A DNA stretch of 64,000 bases. Origin: Moniliophthora roreri. Taxonomy: Eukaryota > Basidiomycota > Agaricomycetes > Agaricales > Marasmiaceae. Positions within the stretch are counted from its first letter, which is position 1; every line of letters begins with the position of its first letter. Below are positions 54,197 through 64,000 of this stretch, piece by piece. The notes below the pieces were generated by a model, which saw only the letters and a list, made by a program, of their open reading frames with translations, made no database searches and was not told the origin of the DNA. The stretch is taken from assembly GCA_001466705.2 (NCBI GenBank), contig LATX02000240.1, positions 124,001 through 188,000 of the forward strand, given 5' to 3'. Made by a program: the position numbers and the translations under genes.

Positions 54197-55687
54197 CTAA
54201 TACAAACTCTCGAATATCTTGAACACTTTATCATATGTCGGATCGTTCTCGCTGCCCACTGACTGAGTCGTAAGGGATGGAATGTCCTCCTTGGGTACCT
54301 TGTACTGTGTGAGAGTTGACTTGAGCCCGAGGTTAGTGACCAATCTAATATAGCGTAGGAAGTCCATTAGAAAACCAAGGTATCGGTATCATGAACACTC
54401 ACTCGTCAATGAGATTACCAAGCAGCACAACGTCGCCTTCAAGTGATCCGGTAGAAGGCTTGCGTAGGTGGAAAAGAGCGCCTGCTAGCCACTCCTTATC
54501 TTCTTGGGAAGCTACTTCGGCTTTGAGTTTGACGACAGGTGCAAGAGTTAAGCACTTTGGGTCATAGCATCAGTATCATATGTCGGCAGTGACGGTAGAG
54601 CGTTTGCTTACTGAAGTTATTCCATGGGGTATTCCATACGCTGCACCGATCTTGTGGCCCATAGCATGGGATAAACCTAATGCACTGAACGAAGGGTTGA
54701 ATCTCAGGGCAGTTTCAATGGATGGGATGTAGCATACCTGTACTTCTCAAGCTTCACAGGCCACAAGCTCATCCAAGCTGCAACCTGCAGCTTTTGACGA
54801 ACTTCTACTGATTGTGGGTTGGCTTTGGATTCGGGTAGGTACTTGACCAGATCGACAATTGCCGCGTAGCACATATGCTTGAGCGGTGGCGGAATAAGAG
54901 ACCGGTAGAGATTTTCTGTGTGAATCTCTGAGTACTTCTGTCGGGTTGAAGATGAGATGGGTACTAACCGACAGCGTGATCGAGTGCACGAATACCAGTT
55001 GATAACCAAAGTCTTTCGGGAGTTGCAAGCGTCAACTCGGCATCGAGAATGATTCCTGACGGTGCCAGCCTTGGATTACTAACAGCGACCTTTTTGCCTT
55101 CATCGTTTGTGTATCCCGAACCAATCTGCGGGATATCGTTAGTACGAATCGAAGATGACTCGTTGGGACGCACTGTATATTCTGCTGCACTAAGAGTCGT
55201 TGGGATAGCGATCTGATACAGGAGCTCTCCACCGTCTTCTTGTTGTTTGAAGTAGAGAATTGCCTTGGACGCGTCGATAGGCGAACCTCCACCAACTGAA
55301 ACAATGATATCGCATCCGTTATCTCTGAACATCTTTAAACCATTGCGAATGCCAGCGATGGGCGAGTGTTCCCCGATCTCGTAAAAAGTGCCACCAAAGG
55401 CATTCATGTCCTTCAGAATACCTTCTACTTTTTTGACAACGTCAGTCTAGCAAACCCCTCAGGCTTCAGCTGCACATTGATCAGCTAATGACCGAGTAAC
55501 GCACCTTTGTGTAGAGACTCTTTCCAGTAACAACTAATGCTTTCGATCCATTAAGGGTAGCAAACAGTTTCGGCAAGGCTGTGACGATAGATCCCGGGCC
55601 ATAGTATATGCCCTTCAGCGTATCAGTCCAGGAATAGCTGCCCTGCACGTTGGTAGATTGGTAGGTGCTGAGGTCGAGGCCTGACAT
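54197..55687 (-). CDS. Iron-type alcohol dehydrogenase, maleylacetate-reductase-like
   Basis: Exons 55687-55505, 55446-55174, 55125-54969, 54927-54738, 54684-54612, 54554-54403 and 54344-54197 give 391 residues. The NAD(P) motif is VSVGGGSPIDASKA. Metal-site candidates are Asp/His in LSTGIRALDHAVE, the helix GLSHAMGHKIGAAYG and PHGIT. PTTLSAAEYT, PELTLATPERL-like text (AELTLATPERLWLS) and the overall length fit the fungal branch that includes maleylacetate reductases, which finish hydroxyquinol and resorcinol breakdown to 3-oxoadipate. A general alcohol dehydrogenase role remains possible. An upstream in-frame ATG at 55,738 would add 17 residues. Confidence 0.9.
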
Positions 55688-56091
55688 GGTGGTTGTGATG
55701 GGAAGAAAAGGACGGTGTCCTAGGCCTTTTGTATGCAAGCTCGGATGTTTTCCGTATGAAATTCTGGATCAATAAGTGTTAGGCCGGTCACTGGAACTTG
55801 AGAAATAACGATGACGGCGTATGACGGCGCCCGCGCTACAACTGGTTGCAACTTCACACGATGTTCGGTACTGGTCCGATGCACTTCCTTCTTCATTTCT
55901 GGGTATTCCCAGCCTCGAGGTACTCTGAGAGAGTCGAGTGCGATATGTGAACATGGTCGTTCTGAGGAAGAGAATTTGTCTGCGATCACATGACGGTTAT
56001 TAGTACTGCATGACGCGACTGATAATGTGTGATAGCCGATTTCTCAGCCGACATTTGGTTCAACTCAAGGATAACTTGATACTCGACCGCG
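55688..56091. promoter_or_regulatory. Shared divergent promoter, Fe-ADH / coiled-coil protein
   Basis: The two coding starts are 404 bases apart, back to back. I recognise no specific motif. Confidence 0.35.
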
Positions 56092-58927
56092 ATGACGGCT
56101 GCAACACCAGCTAATAGGAAACTCGTTCACTGGGACGTCAACAGTCCTGACATGGGTTCTCCTTCACTATCTCTTCCAAATGACTCGACAGATTCCTTTG
56201 TTTCAACTTCAAGCCTGCAATACATCAATTCTCAACTCGTGGCACATGGTTTCACTTCGTCTCCGGGATTATCACTGGATGGGATATCGAACGAGGATTT
56301 GAATAGAGTGACGAAATGCTTGCTAGATATGTTGGCTCAGCGAATGGTGAGTATCGGGTTTGAACGTGAATTGACCGAGTACTAACCCGCCAACTAGAAA
56401 GACATGTCTCGAGCGGAACAGTTGACGACCGAATTACGAACCTTGACGTATGACTATGAGCGGATGAAATCGATGCATCAGAGCGCTTCAGAGAGCGCGG
56501 CCAACTTTGAACGGGAGGTGAATGTACAAAAGTCACGGCTTGGGTTAGTGGTGATATCCGTCCCTACCCTGTTAACGCTCACTCAAGAATAGGACGGTAA
56601 CGAAGAATCTTCAACAAGCAGAGCAAGCACACAAGCAAACCATGGCTGAACTCCAACGCACACGAAGTGCACTGCAAACCGTTCGGGCGACGCACCAGGC
56701 AGAGCTGAGGAAGAAAGATAAGGAATTTGAGCGGATGGCGGACAAGTGGTCAAAGATTGCAGACGCTCAGACCAAGCTGGGAGCAGCAGCCAGTGGTATG
56801 CGATTCTCGGGAACGGGTGCCAACGCGAGCGTGGTGGACGGGGGTCAGTTTGGGAAAGGAAAAGGGTACTTGGAGGTGGCACTGGATCAGGCCGAGAAAG
56901 CTAGGGAACAGGTGACATTGGAGAACACTGGGTTGAGGATGCTTTTGGTCAGGGTAGCAAATGAGGTGCAAAGGGTTACGCATGAAGTCAAACGGTATAT
57001 GCCTGGCACTTCACAAGATGCTGAGGAGGTGCGCGGTCCGCTTGAACAGTAAACGTTTCGACTAAATTGCTCCCATAGCCCCCTGCGTTCACTCTCGCCG
57101 CTCTATTCCCAGTGTCTCCTGCCGACTACACTGGTGATAAGTTGACTTCACTCCTTCAAGCACTGCGACAGTCTTTATACGACCTCGAGGCATATTGCAG
57201 AGATACTATTGCACTATCTTCGTCAACTGCTAAGCAGCCTTCCGCTTCAGAGGAGGAAATCCAGCGACTCAAGAGTTTAGTGGAGACATTGCAAATAGAG
57301 CACAGTTAGTTCTTGCCTTCTTCCTTCATTCACTCCTCTCACACCCTGCTTTTAGAGAAATTGCAAGAATGTCAATCATCGGAGTCTACCAAAGCACAAG
57401 GATCAACCGAAAGCCGACCTCTTGCTATCGAGCGCGAAGCTGCTGACGGGGTAGCTGCAAATAAGCAAGAAGCAGAGCGGCTTGACGCTCTCAAGCAAGA
57501 ACTCAAAGATGAGAAATGTTGTTTTACGGATGCCACTATTCGGTTACGTCAGGAACAGGTGGAACTCGAGGTACTTCAAACTCGTCATCCTCATAAGAAT
57601 TGGGCTAACTTTTTGCCTCTAGGCTGAAAAGCGAAGGTTTTATGACGAGAAAAGGGATTGGCAGGCTGAGAAAATGATGCTGACCGATTCGCCACTTGCT
57701 CCCGAGGACTTGGGTTCAAGCTCACCTCCAACGAAGAAACGGCATAGTCCACACACAGAAGATGCTCTTTCCAAGAGTAAACCCAAAGGAACTCGTTCTC
57801 CCCGAAAAGTGCCTGGGAAGAGCAGTCTTAAAGTCAGCATCGGACGGGCCCTCGCAACCTCACGAGCGGGAAAACGACCTTCACTAGGTTCGTCTTATTC
57901 CGCTTTGACCTCACCCTCAAAACGTCCACCAAAATTCGAGCCGGCATATGAAACAGAGGTTATTCCTACACCCTTGTTGTCTTCACAATTACAACCGCCA
58001 CCAACATCTCTACTCCCAACGAGCTTCGCTCTACCTCCTCCGTCTCCCAATGCGACGTTGCCACCTCAGCCACCTACGTTACTGCTTTCCACACCTTTCG
58101 AGATACCCCTAAGTGGGCAAGCCGCTCCACCTGAACACGTGCCAAATCCATCTGAAGGCGCCAAAACCGATTCACCTCCCGCGCCGGCACAGGTTCCCGA
58201 AACGCCACAACCCGCAGGCGCTCGCTGTGCGCTACCATTCCCGATGGCCAAGCCACTAGCTCCTCACATGATCCACGCCTACTCCCCTGCTCGACCTAGC
58301 CCATTAAGCAGAATCTTGATGCTCGGAAACTCTCCCGACAACATGAATCCAGTTCTCGAAGCTGAAGCTGAGGAGTGGACTGATATGGATGAGATGTTCC
58401 CTGAGATTAAGGATGTCGGTCCTCCGATGAGTCTTGCGCAGGAACTTGGTGTGTCAGAATCTCCGCCAGAGAGTCCCGTTGCGCCACCGCCGTTAAGGAA
58501 GAAATCGAATGGGGTTGGGGCTGGGCAGAAGAAGACTGCGACTGTCAAGGGTCGAGTTGTTCGTGATCCTCCGGAGATAAAGTCGAGGGTGGGGAGTAAA
58601 TCCACTAGTGTTCAGCCTTCTTCGAAACCTCCTGCTCGGACGATGATGAAATCATTACCGGCGGCGGTGGCCAAAACATCTGGGCGCCCAGTCGGCACAC
58701 GAACGGCTGAAGGGAAAGAAAAGGAGAAGGAGAATTCGGGAACTAGGGCTGCAAATAAGGTTACTTCTAGTGAAGAGAGTAAGCCTGCGGCAGTAACGGC
58801 CGCTCCACGTCCGCGGCTCAAGATACCTCCCAGTGGTGCGCAGGCTGGAGCCGGTAGAAGTGCTCCGAGACGGGTACCGATAGGGAGTGCTGAAGCACCA
58901 CCTGTTACTCAAGGGAAAAAGTCGTGA
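56092..58927 (+). CDS. Msd1/ADIP-like coiled-coil protein
   Basis: Exons 56092-56346, 56398-56543, 56593-57028, 57079-57304, 57356-57570 and 57623-58927 give 860 residues. Residues 35-200 match the afadin/alpha-actinin-binding (ADIP/SSX2IP) domain style: YINSQLVAHGFTSSPGLSL, then LLDMLAQRMKDMSRAEQL and a long coiled coil. A second coiled coil lies at about 355-450. The C-terminal 400 residues are Pro/Ser-rich and disordered with basic patches (SKPKGTRSPRKVPGKSSLK). Relatives (fission yeast Msd1, animal SSX2IP) anchor microtubule minus ends or centrosomal material, so a spindle-pole role is inferred. Confidence 0.85.
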
Positions 58928-59187
58928 AAGGCTGGCTTACTGCCTACTTGTGATATCCTGATACCCGCGATTATTTTTATAACTGTACATGTTCTCCTTT
59001 TTCAGAATCATTGCACAGTATGGTCAAACCATGACATGTCACCGATTAAAGATATGACAATGCCAATCATTACAACATATGGACTCTTTGAGCTTTGGCC
59101 GTAGTTCCGAAGCTGAGGCGCCACCCAGGGCCAATGAGATAAAGTGGCTGGGAAAGAAGTCGAAGAAGCTCCAGATGAACTCGAGAC
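58928..59187. other. Intergenic
   Basis: Short spacer between convergent frames; nothing recognised. Confidence 0.4.
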
Positions 59188-59544
59188 TCAATGACAGACT
59201 GCCACGACAGTCGGTTGCTTCTCGGCGAGCTGTGCAATGCCCTTTGGCTTGTTTATCTTGTACAAAGGATATTTGTTCTGAATGTCGTTGTCTGCACTGA
59301 ATGAGCTCTTGCCCATGCCTCTGCCATCCACTTTATGATCTACATGACCTCCGGCGCCAAAAGAAGTATAATAACCTTGACTGATGACGAACTTGGCCTC
59401 TTCAGGGGAGATGCCTTGATGAATCATGCAGGCATTAATAAAATGAAAACCTCGGTACTGTAGAAACCAAGAGCCTGCTGCGAGCATTGCATTGAGGTGG
59501 TGGGTGAGAAATGAGTCTTGGAGTGAGCAAATAAGGTGGTACAA
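59188..59544 (-). CDS. Small hypothetical protein, 118 residues
   Basis: A single open frame with protein-like composition and no recognised family. A hydrophobic/aromatic N-terminal part (MLAAGSWFLQYRGFHFINA) precedes a Gly/Asp/Lys-rich part (SFGAGGHVDHKVDGRGMG), and the protein ends in AEKQPTVVAVCH. It could start at the first or a later Met, and an additional 5' exon is possible. It lies between the coiled-coil gene and the ubiquitin protease, divergent from the latter with about 110 bases between starts. The evidence is frame openness and codon texture only. Confidence 0.4.
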   Translation of the reverse strand: MYHLICSLQDSFLTHHLNAMLAAGSWFLQYRGFHFINACMIHQGISPEEAKFVISQGYYTSFGAGGHVDHKVDGRGMGKSSFSADNDIQNKYPLYKINKPKGIAQLAEKQPTVVAVCH

Positions 59545-59657
59545 AGGCCAAATTGTCAGTCACAACACTGCTATTGTTACAGTCTACTCACCGCGCTTAT
59601 GCTCTTGCCCTAAAATCTCATTCTTTCAAGTAACCTTTTTTATCTTTTTTTTTATTG

Positions 59658-62600
59658 ATGCCAGGCATCTTACCAAGTCCAACCAATGCATCGCATACCA
59701 TGTTTGAGCCCACATCACCCTGTGAGTAATTCCACAACTTTGCTGCGCTTGAAGGGATGCTAATTGACCTGGTATCTCGGCATAAGCTTCATCATCGGAT
59801 TCGTTCGTACGCGAAATAAAGGAGAGAGCACAAGAAGCTGTTCAGAAGGAAGCGAAGGGGGCATCGGCTATGGCACTGTTGAAAACGGTTCGCAATCAAT
59901 ATCTCATGGCAAAGGAACTCGAGATGCAGGGTGAATTGGAGGACGCATTGAGTGCACTCACCAAAACCGCCAGCCTCGCAAATATGATTTTTGGCACGGC
60001 TGAATTCGAGTCGGAGAAGGCTGGAAAAGGTGGAGTGCTGAGAAGAGAATTTATATCGTTTTTGGAGGTGCGTTTGCTTTGAAACTGGGCCTACTCCAGT
60101 ACATCCTGACATTTTCTCATCTGATTTATAGAAAGATGGCGCCGACCTTTCAAAACGTACAGCTGCTGTAGAGGAAAGGCTTAGAGCCATCGAAAAGGAG
60201 AGACAGAAATCCCAGCCCACTCCTTCGTGCGTTCCCTCTCAGCTATTCATCAGTAACTCTGTTCTGACTATCTACTAGGTCTCCCGATACAATCAGTAAA
60301 CCAGGAGGTAGTATTGCGGATCGCATGAAGGCACTGCAGAGCAACGGTCTCTCTATTAGCACCTCAAAGCGAATATCAACCCAAGCCCAGAACATTCCCA
60401 GTCCAAGCAAACCCTCTGCGGATTTTAGTCCTTCATCACCTCGTATATCTTCTTCACCTTCTGCTCGACCTTCCCCAATTGCACTCCCGGCTGCGCCTTT
60501 GTCACCACTCTCAGCGGCGCCGTCAATATCCTCCCTCACTTCCGCTTTGAACGGAACATCAATTTCGGCTTCATCGCCCTCTCCTCATTCCTTTGTTTCC
60601 CCGTCGACGTTTGGCCCGCCATCTCCGTCATCATCTCCTTCATCATCACCCAAAACATCCAACTACACCCTTTCCGAATTCAACTCTCACTTCCCATCCA
60701 TCGACGAGCTTGATGAAGACCCAAATTTTGCTTTGCCATCAGTACCTACTGGCCTTAGCACCACTTCAAACAAGTCGTCATCTTCGCGTTCCTCAAAAAC
60801 CGGAGCAGACGCACCACTTGCTTCGCCAACTCCGCATGCGGCATTACGCAACTTTATCGTCCCAATGGAGCGTCCCTCTAGCACACCTATCACACCAACG
60901 AACAACCTCTTTAATAGTCGTCCAGCATCGCCTTCAAAGCCGCCTGTTCCATTAAAACCATCCAATTTATCTACATCTTCCTCTTCGGCTTCGGCTGTTG
61001 CGCATGGCGATGCCAATCACCATGTTCATCCAATATCACAGAGCCCGTCATACTCGAATGGTGTGCTGTCTAAACCATCCATACCCAAGAAGAACACGGC
61101 GACTCCCAGGGAGCTGAAGGAGTACGTGAGAGGATACAAGGTTCTATTGTTGGATGTCAGGAACAGAGCAGACTTTGACAAGGAACATATCAAAGCACCT
61201 GGCGCAGCGGTGGTATGCGTGGAGCCGACGGTCTTAATGAGGTCCAAGTGAGCTTGTCTGGCTTTTTGCACCCTCTAAGAAACTCACATTTTTTTCATCA
61301 ATAGTGTAACCGGTGAATCTCTAGAGGACTCGATGGTAATTGCTCCCGCTCAAGAAGCTACCGCGTTCAAGAATCGTGACAAGTGGGATTTAGTCGTAGT
61401 ATACGATCAAAAGTCCATCGACTTCGGAGGTTTGGATTCTTTATTAAACGTGCTCATAGGAGCTATCAGCGAGCGGGCATTCAAGAAACCACTACGGCGA
61501 ATGCCCATGATACTGGTTGGTGGTTTAGACGCATGGAAAGCCGAGATGGGGCTACAAGAAGTGGAAGTTTCTGGAACCTCGGGGTCAGGCTACTCTGACG
61601 GCATCACAAGTGCCAGTGCCAGTGCCAGCACAACCAGTCACGCTCAGAATGGACTTGCTTCTTCACCGTCCATTGTAGCATCGAGGTCTACGCAGGGCAG
61701 GAATCCTTTTGCCAATGGAGGACCGTTGGCAGTCGCGCCCCCGTCACCGAGTTCGAAGAGTTACCCGATCCCAGGCAGTGCTTCTATATCCTCGGCCACC
61801 GCTGGACCTAACACGGAATACTGGACACCACCTTTATCATCAAGTTCGAGTTCAAGCACTGTTACGGCGACCACGAGAACTCGATCTGAGACGAACCCTA
61901 GCTCAAGCAGGTATAGTCATGGAGAGCACCGGGGTAATTACTCGGTGGATCAACGTTCTATTCATTCGCGGTGAGTTGACACAGGGACGCACGTTGTGGG
62001 GCTACCGTACTGATTATGTCTTTACACGCAGATCACCTGCAGATTCAGGTTACTCGAGTCGATTCGGCTCTTCTCCTGATTCTTCGCTTTCACGACGTCC
62101 AGCCATCTCAAGAGCTGCGCTTTCATCAACCACTCTTGCGCAACCAATAGCTGAAAATGTCTGTTCAAATTCCTTTTCTTGCATGATTGATGCTAACGAC
62201 ATGTCTACCTCTAGGCTGCATCCCCATCGACGAACGGCGCCTCGTCAATCACATACCCATCTTTCTCTCGCTCCTCAACCTCAGGCATTCCTTCCACCTC
62301 AAGTACACCTTTTACTTCGTCTACACGCTTTGACATTGCCTCTCCACCTCAGGCATCCATCAGTCCATCACTTTCCCGACGTCGTAGCGACTACATCGAC
62401 CAATCTCAAGAAGCCGTCTCAGGATTACAGAATCGGCCCATAGACTACCCAGAACTCTCTACACAAGTGATACGACCACCACCTGCCGTTGCATCTCCCG
62501 CGTTAGAGAGGCAAGATAACCGACCACGGTTACCAAGTTACTCGACGTCTTCAACTTCACAAGGTCAACTCAAAGCACCTACACCACCACGGATAGAGTC

Positions 62601-64000
62601 GTATTGGCCAGTAACGTACTGGGCAGATTCGAGAATTGGGATATCGGGGTTGAGAAATTTGGGAAATACGTGTTATATGAATGCGCCGATACAGTGTTTG
62701 AGTGCTTCACCACCGTTTGCGAGGTTTTTTAATGGTGCGACTTGGTGTCCTTTTCTTTTTCGTGCTTTTGTTTCTGTTGCTGATGTTTTTCGTTCCTTGT
62801 TCTTAAGAGGGCCGATGGAAAAGCGCGATCAACTTTACCAACACGCTTGGTTCGAAAGGAAAGTTAACGGGTGCATTTGCCAAGTTGGTGCATGCGATGT
62901 GGGCGAATGAGATACCGCATCAGACGCCGCATGATTTCAAGGCGAGTGTGGGCGTTAACTTCTATACATTTGTTTCTCATACTTTTGTAGCACACCATCT
63001 GTTCGTTGAATTCGCAGTACGTCGGTACAGACCAGCATGACTCTCAAGAGTTCCTTTCGTTCCTGTTGGATGGGATTCATGAGGATTTGAATAGAGTGGT
63101 CGTTCGACAGCCGTGGACCAAGACCCCAGAAGAAGAGGCCGAGCTCGAAAAGTTGCCACCTCAAATTGCGAGTGAGCAAGAGTGGAGAGCTTGGAAGGCG
63201 AGGAACGACAGTGTCATTGTCGATTACTTCCAAGGACAGTTTAGGAATCAGATGAAGTGCTTGACGTGTAACAAGGTGCGTTCGTGGTGCTTATTACGGA
63301 GCAATTTTCTCACTGTCCACAGACGTCAACGACGTACAACACATTTTCGATTCTTTCTGTCCCGATACCTTCCGGAAGAAGCGGGAAAATGCCGTTACAG
63401 CGATGTCTGGATGCCTTCTTCAACACAGAGGTGATGGAGAAGGATGATGCTTGGTGTGTACCGGCGTATCCAACGTGCGTGTCTTGGTTGACTGATCTAT
63501 GTGTTTTAGGGATTGCCCTCAATGCAAACAAAAGCAACGAGCTTCCAAGCAGCTATCCCTTGCACGATTACCTCCGATTCTGGTCATTCACCTCAAACGT
63601 TTCGAAGCCAACGGCCGGTTCTCGGACAAGATTGATACCTTTGTTGATTTCCCTCTCAAATCACTAGACTTTACCTCTTACATGCCACCTCCACTGCCGG
63701 CTGGTGCAGACCATGGGCGACTAAATGGCGGTGTGCCAATGTCTCCGGATGATCCTCGGAGTCAGATGCCCCCATACAAATATGATCTTTATGGTGTTAC
63801 CAACCATACAGGTAACCTTAGCAGTGGACACTGTATGTTCTCTCCTTGCTTAGCCTGTTTCGAGGACCGTGGTGCTGACTGCTTTTCGCAGACACTGCTT
63901 ATGTCGCATCGGGAGGTGGCTGGAAGTATTGCGATGATAGTACAATCAAAGATGTAGACCACAAGCAAGTAGTGGTACGTTACGTGTGTTTTCCTTCTCC
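59658..64000 (+). CDS. Ubiquitin protease, Doa4/USP8-like (3' end beyond window)
   Basis: Twelve exons are visible (59658-59721, 59787-60067, 60132-60226, 60279-61247, 61305-61970, 62032-62158, 62215-62734, 62808-62941, 62991-63275, 63323-63453, 63510-63832, 63892-63974), giving 1,226 residues before the window ends at an intron. An N-terminal helical MIT/USP8-type domain (about 20-125) is followed by a long Ser/Pro linker and a rhodanese-like domain (about 415-520, KVLLLDVRNRADFDKEHIK) with no obvious catalytic Cys. The USP domain has GLRNLGNTCYMNAPIQCL (Cys887), DQHDSQEFLSFLLDG, CPQCK and GHYTAY (His1198). Relatives free ubiquitin from cargo at endosomes. The intron at 62942-62990 has a GC donor. 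Confidence 0.95.

Noticed and set aside
61709..62443. 244-codon open frame within the ubiquitin protease
   Set aside because: It reads an alternative frame through the Ser-rich linker and two introns of the protease. The protease frame is supported by conserved domains on both sides.

Overview
The window is nuclear DNA of a filamentous basidiomycete, most likely an Agaricomycete wood or litter decayer. Genes are dense, on both strands, and cut by many 47-65 bp introns. A secreted cellobiose dehydrogenase (44.1-47.5 kb), a fungal chitin synthase, a fungal-type UbiA family, a P450 and a Tma22/DENR gene all point there. I built gene models by hand from splice signals, reading-frame continuity and protein motifs; exon phases were checked for each multi-exon model.

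0-6.1 kb: two nearly identical copies (tandem duplication) of a small two-TM, PY-motif protein gene flank a frameshifted UbiA-type prenyltransferase/terpene cyclase. 6.2-7.3 kb: tRNA-Gly(UCC) and the translation factor gene DENR/Tma22. 7.6-13.4 kb: three tandem alpha/beta-hydrolase paralogues with the same exon plan; the middle one has lost its catalytic serine. A 0.7 kb TA-flanked inverted-repeat element sits between copies two and three. 13.4-19.9 kb: a 63-residue membrane protein, chitin synthase and a second tRNA-Gly(UCC).

20.4-31.6 kb: a decayed accessory zone. It holds two further UbiA relics, the third copy of the PY-motif gene, a P450, an SDR, and remnants showing that the pair PY-gene/SDR was duplicated and lost in a reciprocal way. 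Several MITE-like inverted repeats lie here.

33-43 kb: conserved genes. These are a membrane hybrid histidine kinase (23 exons), a RanBP3/Yrb2-like protein, ALG5 and a ubiquitin-like/WLM protease. 43.3-44.7 kb is an almost CpG-free block that runs into the 3' end of the otherwise intact cellobiose dehydrogenase gene.

48.9-64 kb: an aldo/keto reductase, DNA polymerase delta subunit 4, a phenol-hydroxylase-type FAD monooxygenase facing an iron-dependent alcohol dehydrogenase/maleylacetate-reductase-like gene (a possible aromatic catabolism pair), an Msd1/ADIP-like coiled-coil protein, a small hypothetical gene, and a Doa4/USP8-like ubiquitin protease that runs off the right end.
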